DNA of 64,000 nt from Jannaschia faecimaris (GCF_900107415.1 NZ_FNPX01000010.1:1-64000); one strand, 5' to 3'. Numbered from the stretch's first letter, positions 35,268-45,396 are shown. Program-made: numbers and translations. Notes: generated by a model not told the origin, from the sequence alone.

Positions 35268-36608
35268 TCAGGCAAGCATAGTGATCGGGTTCTCCAAGTT
35301 GGCGGCAATTGCCTTCAGGAAATCTGCCCCGAGCGCACCGTCTATGACGCGATGGTCGACTGAGAGCGTTACCGACATCATCGTGGCGGCGGTTATTTCT
35401 CCGTCACCCCCTATGATTGGCTTTTTCACACCCGCACCGACGGCGAGGATCGAACCGTGTGGCGGATTGATAACCGCGTCGAAGTTGTCGATGCCAAACA
35501 TGCCCAGATTCGAGATCGCAAAACTGCCGCCCTGATACTCATGGGGGGCCAGCTTTCGATCGCGAGCGCGTGCAGCAAGGTCCTTCATTTCTGCTGAAAG
35601 CGCCGACAGCGACTTTAGGTGCGCGTCCTTCAAGACCGGTGTGAAAAGGCCACCCTCGATTGCCACTGCTACCGCCACATCCGACGGCTTAAGTTGCAGC
35701 ATCCGGTCACCGGCCCAGACCGCATTGGCGGCCGGAACCTCTTGCAATGCCAAGGCGCATGCCTTGATGATGAAGTCGTTCACCGAGAGCTTTACACCCC
35801 GACCTTCCAGCTGCTTGTTAAGCTGGCTGCGGAACTTAAGTAACGCGTCCAGCTTAATATCACGGCGCAGATAGAAGTGTGGGATTGTTTGCTTGGCCTC
35901 TGTGAGGCGGGCCGCGACGGTCTTACGCATACCGTCGAGCTTTACCTCTTGGAACTCGCGGCCTTCAAACATCTTCATGACCTGTTCCGCCGACATGCCT
36001 GCGGGCATGGCCGTCTTGCCTGCGGCTGCTTCAGTCTTGGGCGCATCGGTCGTAGATGCGGCACTCGATGGCTTGGCGGCACCGGACTGCGCGCTTTCGA
36101 CGTCGACTTTGATAATCCTGCCGCGCGGGCCGGAGCCCTGGATCTGGCTGAGGTCGAGGCCTTTGTCCTTGGCAATACGCCGGGCGAGCGGTGTCGCAAA
36201 AATGCGGTCTCCACCATCAGTCTTGGGCGCTGGCGGTGCAGCGGTCGCATCGCCACGACCGTCGGCCTCAACTGGTTCGGTCTGTTCAGATGTATTCGCG
36301 GGCGAGGCGTCGGCAGACCCGGATGCCCCGCCTGGCGATGCGCTTTCGATGGCGGACGCATCCTCTCCTTCTTCCAGAAGCACGGCGATGGGCGAGTTGA
36401 CCTTCACGCCCTCGGTGCCTTCGGCGACGAGGATCTTGCCGATCGTGCCTTCGTCGACGGCTTCGAATTCCATGGTCGCCTTGTCGGTTTCGATTTCTGC
36501 CAGCAGATCGCCGGAGGACACGGTGTCGCCCTCCTTGACCAGCCATTTGGCAAGCGTGCCTTCCTCCATAGTAGGGGATAGGGCGGGCATCAGGATTTCA
36601 GTTGCCAT
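35268..36608 (-). CDS. pdhC: Pyruvate dehydrogenase E2, dihydrolipoamide acetyltransferase
   Basis: Core of the pyruvate dehydrogenase complex, 446 aa. One lipoyl domain (1-80, lipoyl Lys43 in [10 protein letters not shown]), a proline/alanine-rich linker, the E1/E3-binding domain (about 136-170, [17 protein letters not shown]) and the catalytic domain with the active-site motif [13 protein letters not shown] near the C-terminus. It is the last gene of pdhA-pdhB-pdhC, 12 bp after pdhB. Its lipoyl domain is nearly identical to that of pdhB. Confidence 0.97.
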   Translation of the reverse strand: MATEILMPALSPTMEEGTLAKWLVKEGDTVSSGDLLAEIETDKATMEFEAVDEGTIGKILVAEGTEGVKVNSPIAVLLEEGEDASAIESASPGGASGSADASPANTSEQTEPVEADGRGDATAAPPAPKTDGGDRIFATPLARRIAKDKGLDLSQIQGSGPRGRIIKVDVESAQSGAAKPSSAASTTDAPKTEAAAGKTAMPAGMSAEQVMKMFEGREFQEVKLDGMRKTVAARLTEAKQTIPHFYLRRDIKLDALLKFRSQLNKQLEGRGVKLSVNDFIIKACALALQEVPAANAVWAGDRMLQLKPSDVAVAVAIEGGLFTPVLKDAHLKSLSALSAEMKDLAARARDRKLAPHEYQGGSFAISNLGMFGIDNFDAVINPPHGSILAVGAGVKKPIIGGDGEITAATMMSVTLSVDHRVIDGALGADFLKAIAANLENPITMLA

Positions 36609-36620
36609 GTGTCTATCCCC

Positions 36621-38012
36621 TTAACGGTAGGTGACTTTTTTGACGGCTTCGACCACTTCGTCCGTGGTCACGAGCGCCAGCTTTTCGAGATTGGCCGCAT
36701 AAGGCATGGGCACGTCCTTACCTGTGCAGGTGATCACCGGAGCATCAAGGTAATCGAACGCACGCTGCATGATGACCGAGGCCATGTGGTCGCTGAAAGA
36801 CGCTACCGGATAGCCTTCCTCGATCAACACGCACCTGTTGGTCTTCATCACTGACGCAAGAACCGTGTCGTAGTCGACGGGGCGCAAGGTGCGAAGATCA
36901 ATCACCTCGGCCTCAATCCCGTCGCCGGCCAGGCGTTCGGCTGCTTCAAGCGCATAGGTCATTCCGATGCCCCAACTCACCAAGGTCACGTCGCTACCCT
37001 CGCGCCAGATCTTCGCTTTGCCGAATGGCACGGTGAAATCGTCAAGCTTGGGCACCTCGAAGGACTTCCCGTACAGGATCTCGTTTTCCAGGAAGATCAC
37101 CGGATTCGGGTCGCGGATGGCCGATTTCATCAAGCCTTTCGCGTCTGCTGCTGAGTATGGCATTACGACCTTCAGGCCAGGGATGCTGGCGTACCAAGCG
37201 GCGTAATCCTGGCTATGCTGCGCGCCGACACGGGCGGCGGCACCGTTCGCACCGCGGAAAACCATCGGTGCTCCCATCTGGCCACCCGACATGTACAATG
37301 TCTTCGCGGCAGAGTTGATGATCTGGTCAATGGCCTGCATGGCGAAGTTGAACGTCATGAACTCCACGATGGGCTTCAGGCCGCCAAAGGCCGCACCGAC
37401 GCCGATTCCGGTAAATCCATGCTCGGTGATCGGTGTGTCGATGATGCGCTTGGAGCCGAACTCGTCCAGCATCCCCTGCGAGATCTTGTACGCCCCCTGA
37501 TACTCGGCGACTTCCTCGCCCATCAGGAACACGGTCTCGTCGCGGCGCATTTCTTCGGACATGCCTTCTCGGATGGCCTCGCGCACGGTCATGGTGACCA
37601 TCTCGGTGCCTTCGGGCCAGTCAGGGCTGGCGTTCGACTGCGGCTTGCCGGTGTCGGCCTCAAGGCGCGACTGGTCTTTGGGCGCGGCGGGGACCGTCTC
37701 GGTTGGAGTGTCGTCCTTGGGGGCAGCCTCGGCCTTCGAACCGGCGCTTTCGGCGGCAGAGGCGTCCTCGCCTTCCTCCAGCAACACAGCGATGGGTGAG
37801 TTCACCTTCACCCCTTCGGTGCCTTCGGCGACGATGATTTTGCCTATCGTTCCTTCATCGACGGCCTCGAACTCCATCGTGGCCTTGTCGGTTTCGATCT
37901 CGGCCAGGATGTCGCCGGAGGACACAGTATCCCCCTCCTTCACCAGCCATTTTGCGAGCGTGCCCTCCTCCATAGTGGGGGAGAGGGCGGGCATCAGGAT
38001 TTCGGTCGCCAT
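36621..38012 (-). CDS. pdhB: Pyruvate dehydrogenase E1 beta with N-terminal lipoyl domain
   Basis: Protein of 463 aa. Residues 1-80 are a full lipoyl domain (Lys43 in [10 protein letters not shown]), then an Ala/Glu linker, then the E1 beta transketolase-like domain from about 145 ([30 protein letters not shown]). A lipoyl domain on E1 beta is a known alphaproteobacterial feature. Translation is coupled to pdhA (TAATG). The frame upstream of ATG 38012 belongs to pdhA. Confidence 0.97.
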   Translation of the reverse strand: MATEILMPALSPTMEEGTLAKWLVKEGDTVSSGDILAEIETDKATMEFEAVDEGTIGKIIVAEGTEGVKVNSPIAVLLEEGEDASAAESAGSKAEAAPKDDTPTETVPAAPKDQSRLEADTGKPQSNASPDWPEGTEMVTMTVREAIREGMSEEMRRDETVFLMGEEVAEYQGAYKISQGMLDEFGSKRIIDTPITEHGFTGIGVGAAFGGLKPIVEFMTFNFAMQAIDQIINSAAKTLYMSGGQMGAPMVFRGANGAAARVGAQHSQDYAAWYASIPGLKVVMPYSAADAKGLMKSAIRDPNPVIFLENEILYGKSFEVPKLDDFTVPFGKAKIWREGSDVTLVSWGIGMTYALEAAERLAGDGIEAEVIDLRTLRPVDYDTVLASVMKTNRCVLIEEGYPVASFSDHMASVIMQRAFDYLDAPVITCTGKDVPMPYAANLEKLALVTTDEVVEAVKKVTYR

Positions 38013-39031
38013 TACACGGCCTCCTGCGGAATTTCTTCGGCGTAAATATCGGTCCACAACTCTTCGAGCGCGGGCTCCGGGCTTTCCTTGGCGAACTCGG
38101 CGGACGCGTTGACGACCTCCTTGATGTCCTTGTCGATAGCCTTGAGATCATCTTCCGTCGCATGTTTGCCCGTCAGAAGGATCTGGCGTACCTGCTCGAT
38201 GCAGTCACGCTCTTCGCGCATCTTCTGAACCTCGTCGCGGGTCCGGTACTTGGCCGGATCCGACATGGAGTGGCCGCGATAGCGGTAGGTCTTGATTTCA
38301 AGGATATAGGGGCCTTTGCCCGCGCGGCAGTGGGCCACGGCCTTCTCACCTGCGGCTTTCACGGCCAACACGTCCATGCCATCGACTTCCTCGCCCTCGA
38401 TGCCATAGGCGGCACCGCGCTCCCAGTAGCTGTTGGACTTGGTCGACCGTTTGGTCGACGTGCCCATTGCGTATTGGTTGTTCTCGATCACGAACACGAC
38501 CGGCAGGTCCCAGAGTTCCGCCATGTTATAGGCTTCGTAGACTTGACCCTGGTTGGCCGCTCCGTCGCCGAAATAGGTGAACGTGACGTTGTCGTTGCCC
38601 TTGTACTTGTCGGCGAATGCAAGGCCCGCGCCGATAGGCACCTGGGCCGCGACGATGCCATGGCCGCCATAGAAATGCTTCTCCTTGGAGAACATGTGCA
38701 TCGAGCCGCCCTTGCCCTTGGAGTACCCGCCCTCGCGGCCCGTCAGTTCGGCCATGACGCCGTTCGGGTCCATACCGCAAGCCAACATGTGACCGTGATC
38801 GCGATAGGAGGTGACGCGCTTGTCTCCCTCTTTGGCGGCGGCCTCCAAGCCCACGACGACGGCTTCCTGACCGATGTAGAGGTGGCAGAACCCCCCGATC
38901 AGCCCCATCCCGTAGAGTTGTCCCGCCTTCTCTTCGAAACGGCGGATCAGAAGCATATCTCGGTAGTATTGAAGGAGATCCTCCTTCGAGACATTCGGGG
39001 TCGCCTTGGCGGCGGTCTTACGGGTGGCCAT
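38012..39031 (-). CDS. pdhA: Pyruvate dehydrogenase E1 alpha
   Basis: Thiamine-diphosphate-binding subunit, 339 aa, with the TPP motif [17 protein letters not shown] and ENNQYAMGT, and the active-site [11 protein letters not shown]. Two starts are possible; ATG 39031 (MATRKTAAK) has GGAGG about 11 nt upstream, whereas ATG 39040 is only 2 nt from it. First gene of the pdhABC operon, with the promoter in 39032-39190. Confidence 0.97.
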   Translation of the reverse strand: MATRKTAAKATPNVSKEDLLQYYRDMLLIRRFEEKAGQLYGMGLIGGFCHLYIGQEAVVVGLEAAAKEGDKRVTSYRDHGHMLACGMDPNGVMAELTGREGGYSKGKGGSMHMFSKEKHFYGGHGIVAAQVPIGAGLAFADKYKGNDNVTFTYFGDGAANQGQVYEAYNMAELWDLPVVFVIENNQYAMGTSTKRSTKSNSYWERGAAYGIEGEEVDGMDVLAVKAAGEKAVAHCRAGKGPYILEIKTYRYRGHSMSDPAKYRTRDEVQKMREERDCIEQVRQILLTGKHATEDDLKAIDKDIKEVVNASAEFAKESPEPALEELWTDIYAEEIPQEAV

Positions 39032-39190
39032 AGGGCTCATCTCCTCCGGTCGTAAGATCGTTCAACGTTAAACAAATGACTAACTCAAACGTTCCCGTGG
39101 GGAAAGGGCATTGCGCGCAGAGGAGGATTGCCCGGATTGCAAAGCTGCCCGCGCCCAGCGTTGCGGGCTTCGCGGCTCGGCTTCGCGCGG

Positions 39191-39490
39191 TTATTCGACG
39201 ATGATCTCGTCGGCCCGCGCGACACCCAAAACCTGACGCGCACGTTCATCCAGCAAGTCCAGATCTAGGTAATCGTCCGACAGCCGGCGTGTGCGGTCCT
39301 GCATCCGCCGCGTTTGTTGGTTCAAGAGTTCCATTTCGGCAAGAAGGACTTCACGCTCTGCGTCCAACTCCACTCGCCGAAAGACGCCGTATTCGCCTTG
39401 CACCGCTGCAAATACGAAGTAGCCACCGAACCCGAGAAGGGCCACCGGAAGGATCAGGCCGTAGCCTGCGCGTTTGCGTTTGAATGCCAT
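39191..39490 (-). CDS. ftsB: Septum formation initiator, FtsB/DivIC family
   Basis: Bitopic division protein of 99 aa: short basic cytoplasmic tail, one membrane helix (about 11-29), then a coiled coil (LDAEREVLLAEMELLNQQTRRM) and the DivIC-type end DLDLLDERARQVLGVARADE. FtsB bridges FtsL and FtsQ in the divisome. Lying between fda and pdhA is the common alphaproteobacterial (eno-ftsB-pdhA-like) context, here without eno. Confidence 0.9.
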   Translation of the reverse strand: MAFKRKRAGYGLILPVALLGFGGYFVFAAVQGEYGVFRRVELDAEREVLLAEMELLNQQTRRMQDRTRRLSDDYLDLDLLDERARQVLGVARADEIIVE

Positions 39491-39591
39491 CGAACTGCTC
39501 TTTGTCGGGCGGCCTCTTACGGGCCGGTCCCGGCACTATGACACAGGCTGATTCGCATGTGAATCCCCTTTTGGGGCGCTAATTGCGAACG

Positions 39592-40485
39592 TCAGCCCCC
39601 GACCGAGGCATTGTAGATGCTGTCGATCGTCTCGGCGATCGTTGCGTTGAACGTGGCATCGTCCTGCGCATCCGACAGACCTTCGGTCAGCGCGCGGCTG
39701 AAGCTGGCGATCACGCCGGGGTTCTTGGACAGTCGGCTGTTCGCCTCTTCGCGGGAATACCCGCCCGACAGGGCCACGACGCGCATTACCCTCGGGTGCT
39801 CGACCAGAGGGGAATAGAATCCGGGCTCTTCGGGCAAGGTCAGCTTCAGCATCACTTCCTGGTCGACGGGCAGTGTGTCCAGCTGCCGCATAAGAACGTC
39901 GCGCAGAATGACCTCGGCATCGGCCTTCTCATAAATGCTGATTGTAACTTCGGGTTCGATGATCGGGACCAATCCATGCGACAGCACCTGGCGGGCCACG
40001 TCGAGTTGTTGCAGGACGATCTCCTCGATGCCGTCCGGGTTCGCCGCGTCGATGACCGAGCGTTCCTTCGTTCCGAAGATGCCTAGGGCCTTGGCCCGCT
40101 CCAGCGTCTTGTCCAGGCCGGGGATTGGCTTCATCAGCTTCACGCCGTTCATTTCCGCCTCAAGACCTTTGTCGATCTTAAGGAACGGCACGATGCCCCG
40201 CTCTTCCCAAAGGTAGGTGGGGGCGGGCTTGCCGTGGAACTGCCGGTCCATCGTCTGCTCGAACAAGATGGCACCGATGATCTTGTCACCGGTGAACGCC
40301 GGAGCCTTCACGATCCGGGCGCGCATGCCGTGGATCAGATCGAACATCTCCTGCTCAGATGAATAACGGTTTTCATCTATACCATAGAGCCCAAGCGCCT
40401 TTGGCGTTGATCCCCCGGATTGGTCGAGGGCGGCAACGAAGCCCTGACCGGCACGGATCTTCGCGGCTTTGTCTTGATCGACCAT
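39592..40485 (-). CDS. fda: Class I fructose-bisphosphate aldolase
   Basis: Cleaves or forms fructose 1,6-bisphosphate using a Schiff-base lysine. Protein of 297 aa of the bacterial class I type: FVAALDQSGGSTPKAL near the N-terminus, KAPAFTGDKIIGAILFE, and LVPIIEPEVTI. ATG 40485 is preceded by GGAGG. It is 84 bp downstream of pgk on the same strand, with a putative LacI-type operator in the gap. Confidence 0.94.
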   Translation of the reverse strand: MVDQDKAAKIRAGQGFVAALDQSGGSTPKALGLYGIDENRYSSEQEMFDLIHGMRARIVKAPAFTGDKIIGAILFEQTMDRQFHGKPAPTYLWEERGIVPFLKIDKGLEAEMNGVKLMKPIPGLDKTLERAKALGIFGTKERSVIDAANPDGIEEIVLQQLDVARQVLSHGLVPIIEPEVTISIYEKADAEVILRDVLMRQLDTLPVDQEVMLKLTLPEEPGFYSPLVEHPRVMRVVALSGGYSREEANSRLSKNPGVIASFSRALTEGLSDAQDDATFNATIAETIDSIYNASVGG

Positions 40486-40552
40486 GGGGACCTCCGGAGA
40501 AATAAAAAACCTTACCCCGGAAGTAAGCGGCCCCTCGGGATGTCGCAAGATT

Positions 40553-40564
40553 GGTTGCGCTAAC
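40553..40564. promoter_or_regulatory. Putative CceR-like (LacI-type) operator upstream of fda
   Basis: GGTTGCGCTAAC, 10 of 12 positions of the palindrome GTTAGCGCTAAC, 68 bp upstream of the fda start. The identical 12-mer occurs at 45416-45427 before gap2. Confidence 0.5.
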
Positions 40565-40569
40565 GGGCC

Positions 40570-41745
40570 TCAGTGATCTGACAACGCCGCGACGCCGGGC
40601 AGCACCTTGCCTTCCATCCATTCCAGGAAGGCACCGCCCGCAGTCGATATGTACGTGAAATCCGTTGCAACCCCCGCATGGTTGAGCGCGGAAACGGTAT
40701 CGCCCCCGCCCGCGACCGAAATCAGCTTGCCCGCCTTCGTCAGTTCAGCGGCGTGCCGTGCGGCGGCGACCGTTGCTGCGTCGAAGGGTGTCATCTCGAA
40801 GGCCCCCAGCGGCCCGTTCCAGACCAGAGTCGCGCAGCCGTCCAGCACGGTCTTGATATGCGCCACCGAATCCGGACCGGCATCCAGGATCATGTATCCT
40901 GCGGGAACTTCATCGGCCTTGACGGTCTGCGTGGGCGGATCGGCGCGAAATTCCTTGGCCACGACGACATCGTTGGGAAGAAGAATGGCGCAGCCCGCGG
41001 CCTCGGCCTTGGCGGTGATCTGGCGAGCGGTGTCCAGAAGATCATGTTCGCAGAGCGATTTCTGCACGTCTACACCCTGCGCCGCCAGAAACGTGTTGGC
41101 CATGCCGCCGCCAATGATTAGATGCTGCACTTTGCCGACCAGGTTGCCCAGAAGGTCCAACTTGGACGATACCTTGGCCCCGCCGACCACGGCCGCTACA
41201 GGCGGCTTGGGCTTGCCGAGCGCGGCCTCCAGCGCCTTCAACTCCGCTTCCATCGACCGACCGGCGCAGGCGGGGAGCAGGTGCGCGATGCCCTCGGTGG
41301 AGGCATGGGCACGATGGGCGGCGGAAAACGCGTCGTTGCAATAGACATCCCCGAGTGAAGCCAGGAATTTCGACATCATCGGATCGTTCGCTTCCTCCAT
41401 GGGCGAGAAGCGTGTGTTTTCGATCAGGATCGGACCATCCGTCGCGTCGATCGTGGCGCGGTCCGGTCGTTCGATGAAGGCCACGTCCTGCCCCAATGCC
41501 TGCGACAGCGCCGGGACGACTTGGCGCAACGACATCTCGGGCACGACCTTTCCCTTGGGTCTGCCAAAATGCGCAAGCATAACCACTTTTCCCCCCGCCG
41601 CCTGAATGTCACGCAAGGTTGGCAGAATGCGATCGATGCGCGTGGTGTCGGTGACGTGACCGTCCTCCACTGGGACATTGATGTCCACGCGGGTCAACAC
41701 GACCTTGCCGGCCAGGTCCATGTCGTCGAGGGTCTTGAAATTCAT
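40570..41745 (-). CDS. pgk: Phosphoglycerate kinase
   Basis: Interconverts 1,3-bisphosphoglycerate and 3-phosphoglycerate with ATP. Protein of 391 aa. Signatures are [13 protein letters not shown], the substrate basic residues in [24 protein letters not shown], and the nucleotide motif [13 protein letters not shown]. The frame runs 100 codons further upstream, but ATG 41745 gives the standard family start [14 protein letters not shown]. An inverted repeat lies 23 bp upstream. Confidence 0.97.
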   Translation of the reverse strand: MNFKTLDDMDLAGKVVLTRVDINVPVEDGHVTDTTRIDRILPTLRDIQAAGGKVVMLAHFGRPKGKVVPEMSLRQVVPALSQALGQDVAFIERPDRATIDATDGPILIENTRFSPMEEANDPMMSKFLASLGDVYCNDAFSAAHRAHASTEGIAHLLPACAGRSMEAELKALEAALGKPKPPVAAVVGGAKVSSKLDLLGNLVGKVQHLIIGGGMANTFLAAQGVDVQKSLCEHDLLDTARQITAKAEAAGCAILLPNDVVVAKEFRADPPTQTVKADEVPAGYMILDAGPDSVAHIKTVLDGCATLVWNGPLGAFEMTPFDAATVAAARHAAELTKAGKLISVAGGGDTVSALNHAGVATDFTYISTAGGAFLEWMEGKVLPGVAALSDH

Positions 41746-41767
41746 CGCAGATGCTCCGCTTGCTTTG

Positions 41768-41789
41768 CCCGTCAGATGCCTTTGACGGG
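41768..41789. promoter_or_regulatory. Inverted repeat in the pgk leader
   Basis: CCCGTCA-N8-TGACGGG, 7-bp perfect arms, 23-44 bp upstream of the pgk ATG. TTTGACGG is repeated directly near 41829. It may be an operator or a leader hairpin; no regulator is recognised. Confidence 0.35.
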
Positions 41790-42057
41790 TACATTTGTCG
41801 AGCAAAGAAAAGAGGTGCCGCTTTGCCCGAATTTGACGGTAGATGATGCAATGCGAAGCGTCCAACAAACACTCCCAGTTCAATTCGGCCCCACTTGAGA
41901 CCTTCATAGAAGGCGGTCGGCTTACCTCAGGCTTGCAGTCACTTTTCTTGTGGCCGCAGGTCATTTCCCCAACAAAGCCACGACGGTGCCCAGATTCAAT
42001 TTTATTGTTTCGTGTATGGAACATGACATGAGCCACGCCATGCACAATGAGCCTTGC

Positions 42058-42426
42058 ATGAAGCGGGGCAGGATGGTTGTTGCAATCAGGCTATGCCCTT
42101 CGAACACTCGATGCCTTTTCAAACGTGATCGTCATGGAAACCGCTGCCGGCGGTTTTTGCGCTCTGAATCCGGCGCAGTTACCGTAGATTGGGTCATTCT
42201 GACATCTACGATTGTGGGCTTGTGTATCGCGGCAGCCGTGCAAGTTGGCGGCGGGCTTCGAGAAGCTTCTGACGACTTGACAGAATGCTTGGAAATCCAA
42301 GGGCAACTTGTTTCAAGCGACAACAGTTCTTACTACCTTGAGGACAGTCGTTCGCTGCGTTCAGGCGACAACAGGGCGTACCATCGGAAGAATGTTCTTG
42401 CGCGGCGTTGGTGTGGGAACCTGTGA
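42058..42426 (+). CDS. Orphan Flp/Fap-type pilin-like protein
   Basis: About 122 aa from ATG 42058; ATGs at 42016, 42028, 42040 and 42073 are also in frame and none has a clear ribosome site. The diagnostic part is [17 protein letters not shown] followed by a hydrophobic helix ([17 protein letters not shown]), the Gly/Glu-type N-domain of class IVb Flp pilins common in roseobacters, where it usually begins 6-8 residues before the Glu. Here it has a long N-terminal extension and an odd C-terminus rich in Ser, Tyr and Arg. No tad/cpa genes are nearby. It may be decaying. Confidence 0.5.
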   Translation: MKRGRMVVAIRLCPSNTRCLFKRDRHGNRCRRFLRSESGAVTVDWVILTSTIVGLCIAAAVQVGGGLREASDDLTECLEIQGQLVSSDNSSYYLEDSRSLRSGDNRAYHRKNVLARRWCGNL

Positions 42427-42850
42427 CGCCGTCCGTACATCTGGGCAAGCGCTGTCCCGAGGCTGGCTCTCCACAATAAAATGTAAACGCGACAACTACA
42501 TACGAAGCAGGCAATGACAATCGATCTGAGACCGCAACAAGCAATTCACCCTTTATGAAAAGGGTATGGCGACCCGCCAGACGCTGTTTGCCGGGCCAGT
42601 CTTCGCCGTTACATCCGTAGGTATGCGACGGCATCCGTGACCATCAAATCCGGACATGTTCATGCAGTTAGAAAACGTGAACGCCAACGGTTTCGGGTAA
42701 GTCTAAATTCAGAAGATACTTGAAACACCCGAATTTATCTTCGGGAGTTTCAAACCATGCTTACTCCTCAAAACTTTCCACCCAAATCGACAAGGCCGAT
42801 CGTTGCATCAGTCACTGCAATACGCCCGGCCGCGCGGGCCCCCCATGGCG
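42427..42850. other. Gene-poor, AT-rich stretch with two hairpins
   Basis: No convincing gene is seen in either strand. It contains ACCCTTT/AAAGGGT (42548-42565) and a larger hairpin (42720-42753, listed separately). Base composition is clearly lower in GC than the flanking metabolic genes, as in the preceding pilin-like gene. Confidence 0.6.
42720..42753. other. Strong hairpin downstream of gap
   Basis: TTGAAAC and CCCGAA (42720-42726, 42728-42733) pair with TTCGGG and GTTTCAA (42740-42745, 42747-42753), separated only by one A-A mismatch, with a 6-nt loop. It is 98 bp past the gap stop. No T-tract follows on either strand, so Rho-assisted termination, mRNA protection or a small RNA are all possible. 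Confidence 0.5.
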
Positions 42851-43852
42851 TCAGATGAGTTTGCCCATCGCCACAGCCGTATCCGCCATGCGGTTCGAGA
42901 AGCCCCATTCGTTGTCGTACCACGACAGGATGCGGACCATCTTGCCCTTCTCCATGACCTTGGTCTGGTCGGTATGGAAGATCGACGAATGCGGGTCGTG
43001 GTTGAAGTCGGTCGAGACCAGCGGCTTGTCCGTGTACCCGAGGATGCCCTTAAGCTCGCCGTCGGCGGCCTTGCGGATCGCGTCGTTGATCTCCTCGACC
43101 GTGGTGTCGCGCGATGCGGTGAAGGTCAGATCGACGACCGAAACGTTCGGCGTCGGGACGCGGATGGCGACGCCGTCCAGTTTGCCGTTCAGATCGGGCA
43201 GGACCAGACCAACGGCTTTGGCGGCTCCGGTCGACGTCGGGATCATCGACAAGGCGGCGGCGCGGGCCCGGTACAGGTCCTTGTGCATCGTATCCAGCGT
43301 GGGTTGGTCGCCGGTGTAGCTGTGGATCGTGGTCATGAATCCACGCTCGATTCCGACGGTGTTGTGCAGGACATGGGCAACCGGTGACAGGCAGTTCGTG
43401 GTGCAGGACGCATTCGACACGATGATGTCGTCGGCGGTCAGCGTGTCGTGGTTAACGCCGTAGACGATAGTCTTGTCCGCGTCCGAACCGGGGGCGGAAA
43501 TCAGAACACGGCTGGAGCCATTGTCCAGATGTGCCTGGCACTTTTCCTTGGAGGTGAAGATACCCGTGCATTCCATCACGACGTCCACGTCCGACCATGG
43601 CAGGTCTGCGGGGTTGCGCATCGCGGTGACGCGCATCTTGCCGCGGCCCACGTCAATCCAGTCGTCGCCGGTCGTCACGGGTGCGGGGAAGCGGCCATGA
43701 ACGCTGTCGTATTGTAGCAGGTGGGCGTTGGTTTCGACCGGGCCCAGGTCGTTGATGGCGACCACTTCGATGTCAGTGCGTCCGCTCTCAATGATGCCAC
43801 GCAGCACGTTGCGCCCGATGCGGCCGAAACCGTTGATTGCCACTTTGACCAT
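42851..43852 (-). CDS. gap: Glyceraldehyde-3-phosphate dehydrogenase, type I (copy 1)
   Basis: 333-aa NAD(P)-dependent dehydrogenase of glycolysis/gluconeogenesis. The Rossmann motif is [14 protein letters not shown], the catalytic cysteine lies in [12 protein letters not shown], and the C-terminal [14 protein letters not shown] is typical. ATG 43852 follows GGAGGTG. A second gap gene lies 0.46 kb upstream on the same strand, separated by a small membrane protein gene. A CceR-like site lies 73 bp upstream. Confidence 0.97.
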   Translation of the reverse strand: MVKVAINGFGRIGRNVLRGIIESGRTDIEVVAINDLGPVETNAHLLQYDSVHGRFPAPVTTGDDWIDVGRGKMRVTAMRNPADLPWSDVDVVMECTGIFTSKEKCQAHLDNGSSRVLISAPGSDADKTIVYGVNHDTLTADDIIVSNASCTTNCLSPVAHVLHNTVGIERGFMTTIHSYTGDQPTLDTMHKDLYRARAAALSMIPTSTGAAKAVGLVLPDLNGKLDGVAIRVPTPNVSVVDLTFTASRDTTVEEINDAIRKAADGELKGILGYTDKPLVSTDFNHDPHSSIFHTDQTKVMEKGKMVRILSWYDNEWGFSNRMADTAVAMGKLI

Positions 43853-43924
43853 GTTGTCACCTCCGGAGGATGCGCCGCGCAGTGCGGCGCGGGCGCGATG
43901 AAAATCTTCACGCGGGAACGTTTC

Positions 43925-43936
43925 GTTACCGCTAAC
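43925..43936. promoter_or_regulatory. Putative CceR-like operator upstream of gap
   Basis: GTTACCGCTAAC matches GTTANCGNTAAC fully, 73 bp before the gap ATG. A half-site CGCTAAC follows at 43986-43992. The 322-bp gap 43853-44174 otherwise contains nothing recognisable. Confidence 0.5.
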
Positions 43937-44031
43937 GGTTCCGGCGCTAGCATGTCCGCAGCCCAGCACGCAACCGCCGCGAAAACGCTAACGCAGGATC
44001 GTGTTGAGGCAAATGCGCAAAATCGGAGGTG

Positions 44032-44175
44032 TCAGCGCCAGAAAGCAATCTGTTCGGTCAGATCAATCAAGCGCTTGCCGAGGAACATCGCAATCTGTGC
44101 ATCGTTGAATAGCCAGTCCGAACCGAAGAACGAGACGAGCAGGATAGCAAGAATGGCAAAGGTCGTATTATTCAT
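44032..44175 (-). CDS. Small single-helix membrane protein between the gap genes
   Basis: 47 aa: one N-terminal membrane helix (NTTFAILAILLVSFFGSDWL) and a short amphipathic tail ending FLGKRLIDLTEQIAFWR. ATG 44175 is the natural start; a longer frame exists but adds a non-membrane stretch without support. I recall similar small proteins next to gap in other Rhodobacteraceae, which supports it being real. Function unknown. Confidence 0.72.
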   Translation of the reverse strand: MNNTTFAILAILLVSFFGSDWLFNDAQIAMFLGKRLIDLTEQIAFWR

Positions 44176-44314
44176 GGCGTTGAGCTTTGCGGGATGGTGC
44201 ATGCGGATGCAAGCAGGAGGGCGCGGCAATCCCGCCATCCTGATCTGCGCCGCGTGGGTGCAATTTCTCTCGTCAGACGCGACCGCCTTGCCGCCGTGAT
44301 TGACCCAATTGCCG

Positions 44315-45313
44315 CTAGATCATTCGACCCATGTGTGCGGCCACGTCGGCCATACGACACGAAAAACCCCATTCGTTGTCATACCACGCCAGAACCCGCA
44401 CGGTGCGACCGACGACCTTGGTCTGGTCGGGCGCGAAGATCGACGAATGCGTTGTGTGGTTGAAGTCGATAGAGACCTTCGGCTCCGGGTCATAGGCCAA
44501 AACGGCCCCCATGTGCCCGGCCGCAGCCTCGGCCATCACGGCGTTTACGTCGGCCACCGTAACGTCCTTGCTTGCCTGAAACGTCAGATCGACGGCGCTG
44601 ACGTTCGGCGTAGGCACCCGCAGGGCTGTGCCGTCCAGCTTGCCCGCCAGTTCTGGCACGACCTCCCCGATCGCCTTCGCCGCGCCTGTAGATGTGGGGA
44701 TCATCGCCATTGCAGCCGCGCGCGCGCGATACAGGTCGTCATGCCGTCGATCCAGTGTCGGCTGATCTCCGGTATAGCTGTGAATTGTCGTCATGATGCC
44801 GCTCTCGATCCCGATGGCATCGTTCAGGACTTTGGCCATCGGGGCCAGGCAATTCGTGGTGCAGCTGGCATTCGACGCGACGTGGTGGTCCTTCGTCAGG
44901 GCCCGGTGGTTCACACCGTAGACGACCGTCAAATCCGCATCCTTCGCCGGGGCCGATACCAGAACTCGCTTCGCCCCACGCGACAGGTGGATCGCGGCGG
45001 CCTCGCGGTTGTTGAACTTGCCGGTGCACTCCAGAACGACATCCACGCCGTCCCAATCCAGCTCGGACGGGTCGTAAGTCGATTGCACGCGGATCGGGCC
45101 GTGCCCAAGGTCCAGCGTGTCGTCTTTTACCCGCACCTCTCCGCCGTAGCGACCGTGGACGCTGTCGTAGCGCAGCAGGTGGGCGTTGGTCTCGATCGGG
45201 CCGGTGGCATTCATCCTGACCACGCTGACGTCGTTCCGCGCGGCGCTTGCGATATGCGCCAACGTGCAGCGCCCAATGCGGCCGAAACCGTTGATCCCGA
45301 TAGTAACCGTCAT
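44315..45313 (-). CDS. gap2: Glyceraldehyde-3-phosphate dehydrogenase, type I (copy 2)
   Basis: 332-aa paralogue of the copy at 42.9 kb with all catalytic features ([40 protein letters not shown]), yet divergent through much of its length, so it is not a recent duplicate. Two GAPDHs often split glycolytic and gluconeogenic or Calvin-type duty; which is which cannot be told here. Its ribosome site GGAG (45321-45324) abuts a 15-bp inverted repeat. Confidence 0.96.
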   Translation of the reverse strand: MTVTIGINGFGRIGRCTLAHIASAARNDVSVVRMNATGPIETNAHLLRYDSVHGRYGGEVRVKDDTLDLGHGPIRVQSTYDPSELDWDGVDVVLECTGKFNNREAAAIHLSRGAKRVLVSAPAKDADLTVVYGVNHRALTKDHHVASNASCTTNCLAPMAKVLNDAIGIESGIMTTIHSYTGDQPTLDRRHDDLYRARAAAMAMIPTSTGAAKAIGEVVPELAGKLDGTALRVPTPNVSAVDLTFQASKDVTVADVNAVMAEAAAGHMGAVLAYDPEPKVSIDFNHTTHSSIFAPDQTKVVGRTVRVLAWYDNEWGFSCRMADVAAHMGRMI

Positions 45314-45322
45314 GCCCGAACT

Positions 45323-45356
45323 CCTGGTATCCTACGGTATGCCGTAGGATACCAGG
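45323..45356. promoter_or_regulatory. 15-bp perfect inverted repeat at the gap2 ribosome binding site
   Basis: Arms CCTGGTATCCTACGG (45323-45337) and its exact complement (45342-45356) with a TATG centre. The last two bases of the arm are the GG of the gap2 Shine-Dalgarno sequence on the minus strand, 9 nt before the ATG. It could be a DNA operator or an RNA hairpin that hides the start. Confidence 0.75.
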
Positions 45357-45396
45357 TTGAGGTGGACAACGCGGAAAGCCATTTTTTGACAGTGTG

